A stretch of 10,497 nt of DNA from JBDSEG01 sp039920165 (GTDB taxonomy: Bacteria > Pseudomonadota > Gammaproteobacteria > Burkholderiales > Burkholderiaceae_C): contig JBDSEG010000099.1 in assembly GCA_039920165.1 (NCBI GenBank), forward strand, positions 1-10,497. Reading direction: 5' to 3'. This document shows positions 1 to 8,525 of this stretch, piece after piece (the stretch's first letter is position 1; each line of letters starts with the position of its first letter). Below the pieces are notes generated by a model. The model did not search any database. It saw nothing but the letters and a program-made list of their open reading frames with translations, and was not told the DNA's origin. The position numbers and the translations under genes are program-made.

Positions 1-1137
1 CACGGTGCGCTGAAGAACTGGGTTCGGCTGCAGGCCGACTACGACTGCTTCTATTTCGTCGCCGACTGGCACGCCCTGACCACGCATTACGAAGAGCGCG
101 GGGTGATGGAGCGGTATGTGTACGACATGGTGGTCGACTGGCTCGCCGCCGGCATCGATCCCGAGCAGTCGACGATCTTCATCCAGAGCCGCATGCCCGA
201 GCATGCCGAGCTGTTCACGCTGCTCACCTTCGGCACGCCGCTGGGTTGGCTCGAACGCGTGCCGACCTACAAGGACCAGATCGAGAAGCTGAAGGATCGC
301 GATCTTGCGACCTACGGCTTTCTCGGCTACCCCTTGCTGCAGGCGGCCGACATCCTGGCCTACAAGGCCGGATTCGTTCCGGTCGGTGAAGACCAGGCGT
401 CGCACGTCGAACTCACACGCGAAGTGGCGCGACGCTTCAACCATCTGTACGGGCGGGAGCCTGATTTCGACGCCCTCGCGCAGGCGCTGCTCAAGAAGAT
501 GGCGAAGGGCGATGCGCGCGCCTTCGAGGCCGACCGCAAGCGCTTTCAGGAGACTGGCGACGAAGCGGCACTCCGGCGTGCCCGGTCCTTGGTCGAAGGT
601 GCGTCGTCGCTGTCCGCGTCCGATCGAGAACGGCTGGACGGCTACGCGCGCGGCACCGGCATGACCGTCCTGCACGAGCCGCAGGCGCTGCACACCACGG
701 TGCGCAAGCTGCCCGGACTGGACGGCGCCAAGATGAGCAAGAGCTACGGCAATGCGATCGCGATGCGCGAAGAGCCGGCCGAGGTCGAACGCAAGATCCG
801 CCGCATGCCGACCGATCCGCAACGCGTGCGCCGCACGGACCCGGGCAACCCCGAGCACTGCCCGGTGTGGCAGTTCCACCTGGTCTATTCCGACGAATCG
901 ACGAAGCAATGGGTCGTCGCCGGCTGCACCAGCGCCGGCATCGGTTGCCTCGAATGCAAGCAGCCGGTGATCGAGGCGATCCAGAAGGAACAGGCGCCGT
1001 GGCGCGAGCGCGCGGCAGCCTACCTGAGCGAACCCAAGAAGGTCCACTGGATCGTCGAGGTCGGCACCGAGCGCGCGCGCACCGTGGCGCGCGAGACGCT
1101 GCGCGACGTGCGAACGGCTATGGGACTGAACTATTGA
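1..1137 (+). CDS. trpS: Tryptophanyl-tRNA synthetase, 5' end cut by window edge
   Basis: Cytoplasmic class I aminoacyl-tRNA synthetase that activates tryptophan with ATP and charges tRNA(Trp). The frame is open from base 1. The first residues (HGALKNWVRLQ) are the stretch that directly follows the class I HIGH-type signature, so only about 15-20 N-terminal residues should be missing and the internal ATG at 103 is not the start. The second signature, KMSKS, is at 730-744 within GLDGAKMSKSYGN. The segment between FNHLYG and KMSKS is about 92 codons (454-729), far longer than in E. coli TrpS as I remember it (about 25). Four cysteines at 859, 925, 946 and 955 form C-x21-C-x6-C-x2-C, close to the [4Fe-4S] motif described for Thermotoga maritima TrpRS. 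The gene ends in TGA at 1135-1137 and converges on the Rid gene after 22 bp, with no obvious terminator. Identity is very secure; the cluster is inference. Confidence 0.97.
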   Translation, partial: HGALKNWVRLQADYDCFYFVADWHALTTHYEERGVMERYVYDMVVDWLAAGIDPEQSTIFIQSRMPEHAELFTLLTFGTPLGWLERVPTYKDQIEKLKDRDLATYGFLGYPLLQAADILAYKAGFVPVGEDQASHVELTREVARRFNHLYGREPDFDALAQALLKKMAKGDARAFEADRKRFQETGDEAALRRARSLVEGASSLSASDRERLDGYARGTGMTVLHEPQALHTTVRKLPGLDGAKMSKSYGNAIAMREEPAEVERKIRRMPTDPQRVRRTDPGNPEHCPVWQFHLVYSDESTKQWVVAGCTSAGIGCLECKQPVIEAIQKEQAPWRERAAAYLSEPKKVHWIVEVGTERARTVARETLRDVRTAMGLNY

Positions 1138-1159
1138 GGCGTCGCGACGGCGCGCGCGC

Positions 1160-1513
1160 TCAGATCGCCGCCGTCACGACGATCTCGATTTTCCAGCCGG
1201 CGCGCGCCAGGTTGGCCTGCACGGTAGCGCGCGGCGGCGCATCGCCGGGCGCGACCCAGTCGTCCCAGACCTCGTTCATCGCGTCGAAGTCGGCCATGTC
1301 GACGAGGAAGATCTGCGCCCGCAGGATATGCGCCCGGTCGCTGCCGGCCTCGCCGAGCAGCTTGTCGATCTGCGCCAGCACCTGCGTCGTCTGGCTGCGG
1401 ATATCCTGGCTCGCATCGGCGGCAACCTGCCCGGCGAGATAGACGATGCCGTTGAAGATGGTGATTTCCGACATGCGGTCACCGACGTGAATCCGGCGCA
1501 GGCCCTGGGTCAT
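1160..1513 (-). CDS. Rid-family protein (YjgF/YER057c/UK114, YoaB-like)
   Basis: Small cytosolic protein of 117 residues, the usual length for Rid proteins, which form trimers; RidA itself hydrolyses reactive enamine/imine intermediates from amino-acid metabolism. Visible marks are the N-terminal RRIHVGDRMS strand region, the central YLAGQVA segment (residues 25-31), Arg95 in PPRATVQA at the position of the substrate-binding arginine, and the C-terminal strand WKIEIVVTAAI with Glu110. The sequence resembles the YoaB-like branch more than E. coli RidA, so the precise substrate is open. The start is set by an ATG at 1513 that overlaps the plsY stop by 4 bp (ATGA), which favours translational coupling with plsY. 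A second in-frame ATG (residue 14) lies inside the conserved N-terminal strand and is less likely. The gene ends 22 bp from the trpS stop on the opposite strand. Confidence 0.92.
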   Translation of the reverse strand: MTQGLRRIHVGDRMSEITIFNGIVYLAGQVAADASQDIRSQTTQVLAQIDKLLGEAGSDRAHILRAQIFLVDMADFDAMNEVWDDWVAPGDAPPRATVQANLARAGWKIEIVVTAAI

Positions 1514-2202
1514 GACTTCGCTCCATGGTGGTGTTTGGGATGCGCCTTGGCGCCGCCGGGCCGTGGCGGCGGCGGCGCGGCCTTGGCGCCGATGCGCGCT
1601 TCGGTGCCTTCGAACAGCTTGCGCAGGTTGGCGCTGTGACGCCACACCAGCAGCAGTGCCATCACGCCGACCGCCACCGCCACCGGCCCGCCGCCCCAGA
1701 TCAGCAGTTGGTAGAACGGCGCAAAGGCGGCCGCGACGATGCTGGCAAGCGACGCGTAGCGAAAGAACGCCGCGATGATGAGCCAGGTCGCGAGCGTCGC
1801 GATGCCGAGCCACGGGTTCAGTCCGAGCAGCACGCCGGCCGCGGTCGCGACGCCCTTGCCGCCGCGAAGGTGAAAGAAGACCGGCCACAGATGGCCGAGA
1901 AATGCCGCCAGCCCCGCCAGCGCCAGCGTGCCCTCGCCCATTCCGTAGGCCGGCCCGTACAGCCGGACCAGCAGCACCGGAAGGAATCCCTTGGCGGCGT
2001 CGAGCAACAGCGTGAGCCCCGCCGCGAGCTTGTTGCCCGAGCGCAGCACATTGGTCGCGCCCGGATTGCCCGAGCCGTAATGCCGCGGGTCGGCCAGCCC
2101 CATCGCCCGGCTGACCAGCACCGCGAACGACAGCGAGCCCATCAAATACGCGCCGAGCACGGCGAGCAGCGAGGCGATCGCGGGCGTCAGGGTCGGCTGC
2201 AT
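1510..2202 (-). CDS. plsY: Acyl-phosphate:glycerol-3-phosphate acyltransferase PlsY
   Basis: Inner-membrane enzyme that transfers an acyl group from acyl-phosphate to glycerol-3-phosphate, giving lysophosphatidic acid, the first step of bacterial phospholipid synthesis. It has about five hydrophobic helices. All three PlsY motifs are readable: GSGNPGATNVLR (residues 43-54), HLWPVFFHLRGGKGVAT (104-120) and WRHSANLRKLFEGTE (187-201). At 230 residues it is longer than the usual roughly 200. The excess is a C-terminal tail after residue 203 rich in Ala, Pro and His, including PPPP and HPKHHH, which is not part of the catalytic fold. The ATG at 2202 is the only good start in frame; I see no strong ribosome-binding site before it. 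The stop overlaps the downstream Rid gene by 4 bp. The upstream neighbour panE is 181 bp away across a repeat element, so plsY-rid may have its own promoter. PlsX, the usual partner, is not in the window. Confidence 0.95.
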   Translation of the reverse strand: MQPTLTPAIASLLAVLGAYLMGSLSFAVLVSRAMGLADPRHYGSGNPGATNVLRSGNKLAAGLTLLLDAAKGFLPVLLVRLYGPAYGMGEGTLALAGLAAFLGHLWPVFFHLRGGKGVATAAGVLLGLNPWLGIATLATWLIIAAFFRYASLASIVAAAFAPFYQLLIWGGGPVAVAVGVMALLLVWRHSANLRKLFEGTEARIGAKAAPPPPRPGGAKAHPKHHHGAKS

Positions 2203-2277
2203 CGGGGCGGGCTCATGGAAGATCGGAATTCTGCACCGGGGCGGGTGAGGCGCGACGGCCGATGAACACCAGCTTTA

Positions 2278-2363
2278 ACGCGAAGCACGCAAAGGGGCGC
2301 GAAGGACGCGAAGTAAAAACCAAAGAAGAAGATGGGGAAACGAATTCCTTGGCGTCCCTGGCG
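2278..2363. repeat. A-rich intergenic repeat with 9-bp periodicity and fold-back arms
   Basis: The 181-bp panE-plsY gap holds four consecutive units, ACGCGAAGC (2278), ACGCAAAGG (2287), GGCGCGAAGG (2296) and ACGCGAAGT (2306). Further on are two units in the opposite sense, CCTTGGCGT (2347) and CCCTGGCGA (2356). The arm 2298-2313 pairs with 2348-2363 at 13 of 16 positions by my hand count, leaving an A/G-rich loop of about 34 nt. Base composition drops sharply from the GC-rich surroundings. I remember similar GCAAAG-type repeats scattered between genes of many bacteria, where they are often mis-annotated as short hypothetical proteins. Function unknown; copy number in this genome cannot be judged from one window. 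Confidence 0.7.
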
Positions 2364-2383
2364 ATCAGAAATTGAATTCGGAC

Positions 2384-3373
2384 TCACTCGCCGGCGACGG
2401 GATACAGCCCGTGCACCGAGCCGAACAGCCGTGCCAAGCCGAACAGCGCATCGATGTTCGGCGTCGCCATGCCGAGCCGGGATGCGATCTCGCGCACGGC
2501 GCCGACGATGGCGTCAAGTTCGATCGGCCGGCCCGCGAGCGCGTCCTGAAGCATCGAGGTCTTGAAGGCGCCCAGGCGCGCGCTGATGGCATGCCGGTCT
2601 TCCGGGCTTTGCTCGATCGCGCATCCGATGCGCGCACCGACCGCCGCAGCTTCGCGCATCGCTGCCGAGCAGAAGGCGAGCGCCAGCGGGTCGGCGAGGA
2701 TGCGGTCGGCGGTCGCTCCGGTGATTGCCGAGACCGGATTCAAGGTGAGGTTGCCCCACAGCTTGAACCAGATATCGCGCCGGATATCGGCCGACACGGT
2801 GGCGGTCAGCCCGGCCTCGGCGAGCCAGCCGGCCAGCCGCTCGACGCGGTCCGAGCCACCGCCCGCCGGCTCGCCGACGATCAGTTCGTTGCCCATGCGG
2901 TGTTCGACCCAACCGGGTTCATTGAGCGAGGCCGACAGGTGCACGACGCAGCCGACAACGTTTGCGAACGGTATCGAAGCACCGATCACGCCGCCGGGAT
3001 CGACACTTTCCAGCGACTGCGCACCCAGCTCGGCAACGCCGTGCCCAAACCACCACGGCACGCCGTTCATCGCCGGCAGCACGAGGGTGTGCGGGCCGAG
3101 CAGTGGCGCAAGAAGCGGCGCGATGGCGGCCAGCGACGTCGCCTTGACCGCGACGATGACGAGGTCCTGCGCGCCGAAGTCCCGAGCATCCTCGCTCACG
3201 CGCACCAGTGACTGCAGCACCCCCTGCGCCGACCTGACCCGAAAGCCCTGCTCGCGCAGCGCCGCGAGCGCGGCACCGCGCGCGACCGCGCTCACCTCGA
3301 AGCCGGAGACCGCCGCCAAGCGCGCGCCGAGCAGGCCGCCGATCGCCCCCGTGCCGTAGACGCAAATCTTCAT
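2384..3373 (-). CDS. panE: Ketopantoate reductase (2-dehydropantoate 2-reductase) family protein
   Basis: Predicted cytosolic NADPH-dependent reductase of 329 residues. PanE converts 2-dehydropantoate to pantoate in vitamin B5/CoA synthesis. The N-terminal Rossmann motif is GTGAIGG (residues 7-13). Family residues visible in order are Lys77 (VAVKATS), Asn103 (AMNG), and Lys204 and Asn208 in WFKLWGNLTLNP, matching the catalytic lysine and substrate asparagine of E. coli PanE. Near the C-terminus KTSMLQD and Glu285 in PIELDAI match the substrate-binding serine and glutamate. It is somewhat longer than E. coli PanE (303). The ATG at 3373 begins directly with the MKICVYGTG strand and overlaps the ybaK stop by 4 bp, so the longer open frame upstream is not used. 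Bacteria often carry several paralogues of this family that are not the pantothenate enzyme. The fold is sure; the physiological substrate is likely but unproven, since no other pantothenate gene lies nearby. Confidence 0.87.
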   Translation of the reverse strand: MKICVYGTGAIGGLLGARLAAVSGFEVSAVARGAALAALREQGFRVRSAQGVLQSLVRVSEDARDFGAQDLVIVAVKATSLAAIAPLLAPLLGPHTLVLPAMNGVPWWFGHGVAELGAQSLESVDPGGVIGASIPFANVVGCVVHLSASLNEPGWVEHRMGNELIVGEPAGGGSDRVERLAGWLAEAGLTATVSADIRRDIWFKLWGNLTLNPVSAITGATADRILADPLALAFCSAAMREAAAVGARIGCAIEQSPEDRHAISARLGAFKTSMLQDALAGRPIELDAIVGAVREIASRLGMATPNIDALFGLARLFGSVHGLYPVAGE

Positions 3374-3855
3374 GGCAGCGCGCAGTGCACCGGCGTTGCG
3401 CCAAGCCGCTCGGTAAAGATTGTGGGTGCGATCCCGAGCAGGTAGCCGCGCCGGCCGCCGTTGACGAGCACGCGTGGGAGTTCGAGAACGCTCGCCTCGA
3501 CGTATAGCAGCATCGGCTTGCGCAGGCCGAACGGCGAGGTGCCGCCGACTTGGTAGCCGCTGTGGCGCTGCGCCACCTCGGGCCGGCACGGCTCGACCGA
3601 TTTGCGGATCGCCCGCGCCAGGTTCTTGGTGCTCACCTGCCGGTCGCCGTGCATCAGGACGATGAGCGGCTGGTTGCGCTCGTCTTGCAGGACCAGCGTC
3701 TTCACCACTTCGTGCTCGGCCACGCCGAGCGCACGCGCCGATGCGGCGGTGCCGCCGTGCTCGACATAGTCATACACATGTTCGGTATAGCCGATGCCCT
3801 CGCGGGCGAGCCATTGCGTCGCCGGCGTCTGACTCACATGCTGAATGGGCTTCAC
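3370..3855 (-). CDS. ybaK: Cys-tRNA(Pro) deacylase YbaK/EbsC
   Basis: Free-standing trans-editing protein of 161 residues that hydrolyses cysteine mischarged on tRNA(Pro) (and Cys-tRNA(Cys) in vitro), working beside prolyl-tRNA synthetase in the cytosol. Visible family marks are the N-terminal HVSQTPATQWL, YDYVEHGGTAASARALG (residues 28-44), VVKTLVLQ with Lys52 at the position of the essential lysine of E. coli YbaK, and the GTSPFG loop (105-110). The likely start is GTG at 3853-3855, giving a start of MKPIQHVSQTPATQ, which fits close homologues as I remember them. Upstream ATGs in the open frame would lie inside the reductase gene. It sits 10 bp after the aldo/keto reductase stop, and its TGA overlaps the panE ATG as ATGA, so the three genes are very probably one operon. 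The Shine-Dalgarno is weak (GTGAAG-like), consistent with coupled translation. Confidence 0.93.
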   Translation of the reverse strand: MKPIQHVSQTPATQWLAREGIGYTEHVYDYVEHGGTAASARALGVAEHEVVKTLVLQDERNQPLIVLMHGDRQVSTKNLARAIRKSVEPCRPEVAQRHSGYQVGGTSPFGLRKPMLLYVEASVLELPRVLVNGGRRGYLLGIAPTIFTERLGATPVHCALP

Positions 3856-3865
3856 TGCGGGGTCT

Positions 3866-4933
3866 TCACTGCGCCGGGTCGCGCAGGCGCCAGCGGATCG
3901 CATCGATGCGCGCCAGCGCCGCTTCATCGAGTTCGGTGCCCCAGGCGTCCAGGTTCTCGTCGAGCTGGGCCAGCGTGGTGACGCCAATGATCGTGCTGGC
4001 GACGCGCCACGAGCCGTAGCAGAAAGCGAGCGCGAGCCGGGTCGGCGTGAGGCCGAGCTCGCGCGCCAGCGCGTTGTAATGGCGCGCCGCTTCGAGCGCT
4101 TCGGGACGGGCCCAGCGCTGCGCCTTCATGGTCGCGAACAGGCCGAGCCGCCCGGCCGGTTCGGTAGCGTCCAGGCCTTGCGCGTCGTACTTGCCGGTCA
4201 GCGCGCCGAAGGCGAGCGGCGAATAGGCGAGCAGCGAAACGCCGTGACGGTGCAGCGACTCGTCCAGCCCGTTGTCGACGCTGCGGCTGGTCAGCGCATA
4301 CGGGTTCTGCACGCTCGCGACGCGCGGCAGGCCGTGCTCCTCGGCCAGCCGGACGAATTCGCCCACGCCCCACGGCGTCTCGTTCGACAGGCCGATCTCG
4401 CGCACCTTGCCAGCCTTGACCAGTCCGGCAAGCGCTTCGAGCTGGGCCCGGGTCGACGTGAACTCGCGGTCGTCCGAAGGGTTGAAATACAGCTGCCCGA
4501 AGGCCGGCGCGTTGCGATTCGGCCAATGGATCTGGTACAGGTCGATCACGTCGGTATGCAGCCGCGCAAGGCTCGCGTCGCAGGCCTCGACGAACTCGGC
4601 CGGGGTGACGTTGGCGCTGCCCTTGCGCACCCAGTCCATGTTGCGCGAGGGCCCGGCGATCTTGGTCGCCAGCACGACCTTGCGGCGGATGCCGGGACGG
4701 CTCGCGAACCACTCGCCGAGGATGCTCTCGGTCGCCCCATAGCTCTCGCGCGTCGCCGGCACCGCGTACATCTCGGCGGTGTCGATGAAATCGACACCGC
4801 GCTCGACCGCGTGGTCGAGGATGCGGTGCGCGGTCGGCGCATCGACCTGGCCGCCGAAAGTCATCGTTCCGAGGCACACCGGCGTGACCCGCAGTTCACT
4901 GCGACCGAGCCGGATCGGGGTCATGGGTTTCAT
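3866..4933 (-). CDS. tas: Tas-like aldo/keto reductase
   Basis: Predicted cytosolic NADPH-dependent oxidoreductase of 355 residues with a TIM-barrel fold. The catalytic tetrad is complete: Asp51 and Tyr56 (FIDTAEMYAVP), Lys91 (ATKIAGPSRN) and His136 (YQIHWPNR). The sequence follows E. coli Tas closely from memory: LGTMTFGG near residue 21, GLSNETPWGV at 181-190, QNPYALTSRS at 209-218 and LAYSPLAFGALTGKY at 235-249. Tas was found as a suppressor of tyrosine auxotrophy under starvation; the natural substrate is not established and I do not assign one. Start is ATG at 4933; an in-frame ATG at 4924 is equally plausible, and no clear ribosome-binding site decides between them. It is the first gene of the minus-strand operon with ybaK and panE. 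The 107-bp gap to the divergent FtsH-like gene must hold its promoter, but I see no convincing -35/-10 pair. Confidence 0.92.
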   Translation of the reverse strand: MKPMTPIRLGRSELRVTPVCLGTMTFGGQVDAPTAHRILDHAVERGVDFIDTAEMYAVPATRESYGATESILGEWFASRPGIRRKVVLATKIAGPSRNMDWVRKGSANVTPAEFVEACDASLARLHTDVIDLYQIHWPNRNAPAFGQLYFNPSDDREFTSTRAQLEALAGLVKAGKVREIGLSNETPWGVGEFVRLAEEHGLPRVASVQNPYALTSRSVDNGLDESLHRHGVSLLAYSPLAFGALTGKYDAQGLDATEPAGRLGLFATMKAQRWARPEALEAARHYNALARELGLTPTRLALAFCYGSWRVASTIIGVTTLAQLDENLDAWGTELDEAALARIDAIRWRLRDPAQ

Positions 4934-5040
4934 GCCGGTCAGTGTAGCCAGCGACCCGCTCGGATCGCACCAACTGGCTGACGTTGCAGCCGCTGATCGC
5001 GTGTTCCAGGGTGCGCCGTCGCCACAGAATCCTGACCATC

Positions 5041-6921
<1,881 letters not shown>

Positions 6922-6945
6922 CGTCCCGCGCCGCGCACGCGCGAG

Positions 6946-7449
6946 TCAGCCGAACTTCTGTAATGCCTCGCCGGCGATGCGGCAGATCCGCCACTCTGGC
7001 ATGACGGTCGCGCCCATGCGTTCGTAGAACCGGATCGCATTCTCGTTCCAGTCGAGCACGCTCCATTCGAAGCGGCCGTGGCCGCGATCGACGGCGAGCT
7101 TCGCCAGCCGCGTCAGCAGGGCCTCGCCGATGCCCTGGCCACGTGCTTCGGGCAGCACGAACAGGTCCTCCAGGTACAGCCCCGGCTGCGCAAGGAAGGT
7201 CGAGAAATTGGTGAAGAAGAGCGCAAACGCCACCACCACCTTGGCGCCCGACGTCTCGTCGACCACTTCGGCCACCAGCGCCTCGGCCGCCGGCTTCTCG
7301 CCGAACAGGTGCGGGCGCAGCTTTTCAGGCGTCACCTGCAACAGGTGGGTGAGCTGCTCGAACTCGGCCAGCGCGCGGATCAGTTCGACGATGGCGGTGA
7401 CGTCGCGCAACTCGGCGGGACGCAGGAGAAACGGGGCCGGTGCGCTCAT
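6946..7449 (-). CDS. GNAT-family N-acetyltransferase, SSAT (diamine acetyltransferase)-like
   Basis: Cytosolic acetyl-CoA-dependent acetyltransferase of 167 residues. The acetyl-CoA pyrophosphate loop is ARGQGIGEALL (residues 102-112), preceded by the strand LYLEDLFVLP. Tyr142 in RFYERMGA sits at the general-acid position. The pattern EFEQLTHLLQVTPEKL near residue 29, LEDLFV, and WNENAIRFYERMGA is that of the spermidine/spermine (SSAT) and thialysine acetyltransferase group, so a polyamine or basic amino-acid side chain is a reasonable guess for the acceptor, but not proven. The ATG at 7449 begins the conserved FLLRPAELRDV strand; the longer open frame upstream is arginine/proline-rich and not family-like. 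It converges on the FtsH-like gene with only 24 bp between stops, and is divergent from the hydrolase gene. Confidence 0.9.
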   Translation of the reverse strand: MSAPAPFLLRPAELRDVTAIVELIRALAEFEQLTHLLQVTPEKLRPHLFGEKPAAEALVAEVVDETSGAKVVVAFALFFTNFSTFLAQPGLYLEDLFVLPEARGQGIGEALLTRLAKLAVDRGHGRFEWSVLDWNENAIRFYERMGATVMPEWRICRIAGEALQKFG

Positions 7450-7594
7450 CCCGAAATTCTCGCACTCGGGCGGGGTCGGCAGACGGTTGCGCCGGCGATC
7501 GGGATCGTCATGGGCGCATCCCGCAGGCCGTGTCGAGCGGCCGCTCGCCGCTTTCGAACGCGTCGGCGCGGGCATGTCGGTCAGTGGTCCGTCC

Positions 7595-7600
7595 TATAGT
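7595..7600 (+). promoter_or_regulatory. Candidate -10 box of a possible leaderless transcript
   Basis: TATAGT ends 6 nt before the ATG at 7607. A start of transcription at the usual distance would fall on or next to that ATG, and no Shine-Dalgarno sequence lies between. It is an AT-rich hexamer in a GC-rich gap of 157 bp. I cannot see a good -35 box 16-18 bp upstream, so the call is tentative. Confidence 0.35.
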
Positions 7601-7606
7601 GCGGCG

Positions 7607-8521
7607 ATGAATGCCCTTGCCTATATCGTGCGGCGCGAAAGCAGCAGCCTCTTCGTCGATGCGCGCCACCTGCGCCACCACATCCTCCAATGGGGCGACC
7701 CGACCGCGGTGACGCCGGAGCAGCCGACGCTCGTGCTGCTGCACGGCTGGATGGACGTCGCCGCTTCGTTCCAGTTCGTCGTCGATGCGCTGCACGCCGA
7801 CCGCCACGTGCTGGCGCTCGACTGGCGGGGTTTCGGTCTCAGCGGCTGGCCGGCCGTCGACTCGTACTGGATTCCCGACTACTTGGGCGACCTCGAAGCC
7901 GTGCTCGACGCCCTTCTGCCGGCGCAGCAGCCGATCGACCTGCTCGGCCACAGCATGGGCGGCAACGTCGTGATGCTGTATGCCGGCGTGCGGCCGCAGC
8001 GGGTGCGCCGGGTCGTCAACCTCGAAGGCTTCGGCATGCCGGTCACCCGGCCTGACCAGGCACCGCGCCGCTACGCCCAATGGCTCGACGCGTTGAAGGA
8101 GCCGGCGCGGCTGCGCCATTATCCGAGCGTCGAGGCGGTGGCCGAGCGCCTGGTCCAGAACAACCCGCTGCTCAGCGCCGACAAGGCGGCGTGGCTCGCG
8201 CCGCACTGGTCGCGCCTCACCATCGACGGGACCTGGGAGATCCTCGGCGATCCGGCCCACAAGCGGATCAGTCCGCTGCTCTACCAGCGCGACGAGGCCC
8301 TCGCCTGCTGGAAGCTCATCGCCGCGCCGGTGCTGTGGATCGAGGGAGACCGCAGCGATCCGGCCAAGTGGTGGGGCACGCGTTATTCGAAGGCCGAGTT
8401 CCACCAGCGCCTCGACGTCGTGCCCACGGTGACGCGGGAGACGCTCGCGCCGGCCGGTCACATGCTGCACCACGACCAGCCCGAAGCACTGGCCCGCCGC
8501 CTCGAGGCCTTTTTGTCGTGA
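7607..8521 (+). CDS. Alpha/beta-fold serine hydrolase
   Basis: Predicted soluble hydrolase of 304 residues. The oxyanion motif is LLHGWMD (residues 44-50). The nucleophile elbow is GHSMGG (114-119) with Ser116. The probable acid is Asp248 in LWIEGDRSDP after a late beta strand, and the base is His285 in APAGHMLHHDQP. DWRGFGLSGW (72-81) is the usual strand-loop between the oxyanion and nucleophile motifs. The cap region (about 143-235) carries the substrate-specific helices. A serine nucleophile points to an esterase, lipase or C-C hydrolase rather than an Asp-nucleophile dehalogenase or epoxide hydrolase; substrate unknown. Two in-frame starts are possible: ATG 7607 (MNALAYIVRRES, preferred because family similarity begins there) and ATG 7574, 11 codons earlier. 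The next gene follows after 4 bp, so the two are almost surely co-transcribed. Confidence 0.92.
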   Translation: MNALAYIVRRESSSLFVDARHLRHHILQWGDPTAVTPEQPTLVLLHGWMDVAASFQFVVDALHADRHVLALDWRGFGLSGWPAVDSYWIPDYLGDLEAVLDALLPAQQPIDLLGHSMGGNVVMLYAGVRPQRVRRVVNLEGFGMPVTRPDQAPRRYAQWLDALKEPARLRHYPSVEAVAERLVQNNPLLSADKAAWLAPHWSRLTIDGTWEILGDPAHKRISPLLYQRDEALACWKLIAAPVLWIEGDRSDPAKWWGTRYSKAEFHQRLDVVPTVTRETLAPAGHMLHHDQPEALARRLEAFLS

Positions 8522-8525
8522 AGAC

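Noticed and set aside
1138..1159. Terminator between trpS and the Rid gene
   Set aside because: The 22-bp gap is GCGC-rich but has no clear stem-loop with a T run.
2226..2379. Three GAATTC sites as ends of a small mobile element
   Set aside because: Flanking bases do not form matching direct or inverted repeats beyond the palindrome itself and no transposase is present.
2187..2387. Short minus-strand frame of 66 codons over the panE-plsY gap
   Set aside because: It is the translated repeat element (APLCVLRVKA-type wording), a known kind of false gene, and it overlaps the start of plsY.
3845..4981. Antisense frame of 378 codons over the aldo/keto reductase
   Set aside because: The opposite strand encodes the complete catalytic tetrad and Tas-like sequence; the antisense product shows no family feature.
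4984..5012. TTGCAG followed by CAGGGT as promoter of the FtsH-like gene
   Set aside because: The -35-like hexamer is partial and the -10 position is a poor match.
6922..6945. GCGC-rich stretch between the convergent FtsH-like and acetyltransferase genes as a terminator
   Set aside because: Only a short, imperfect alternating GC palindrome with no T run on either strand.
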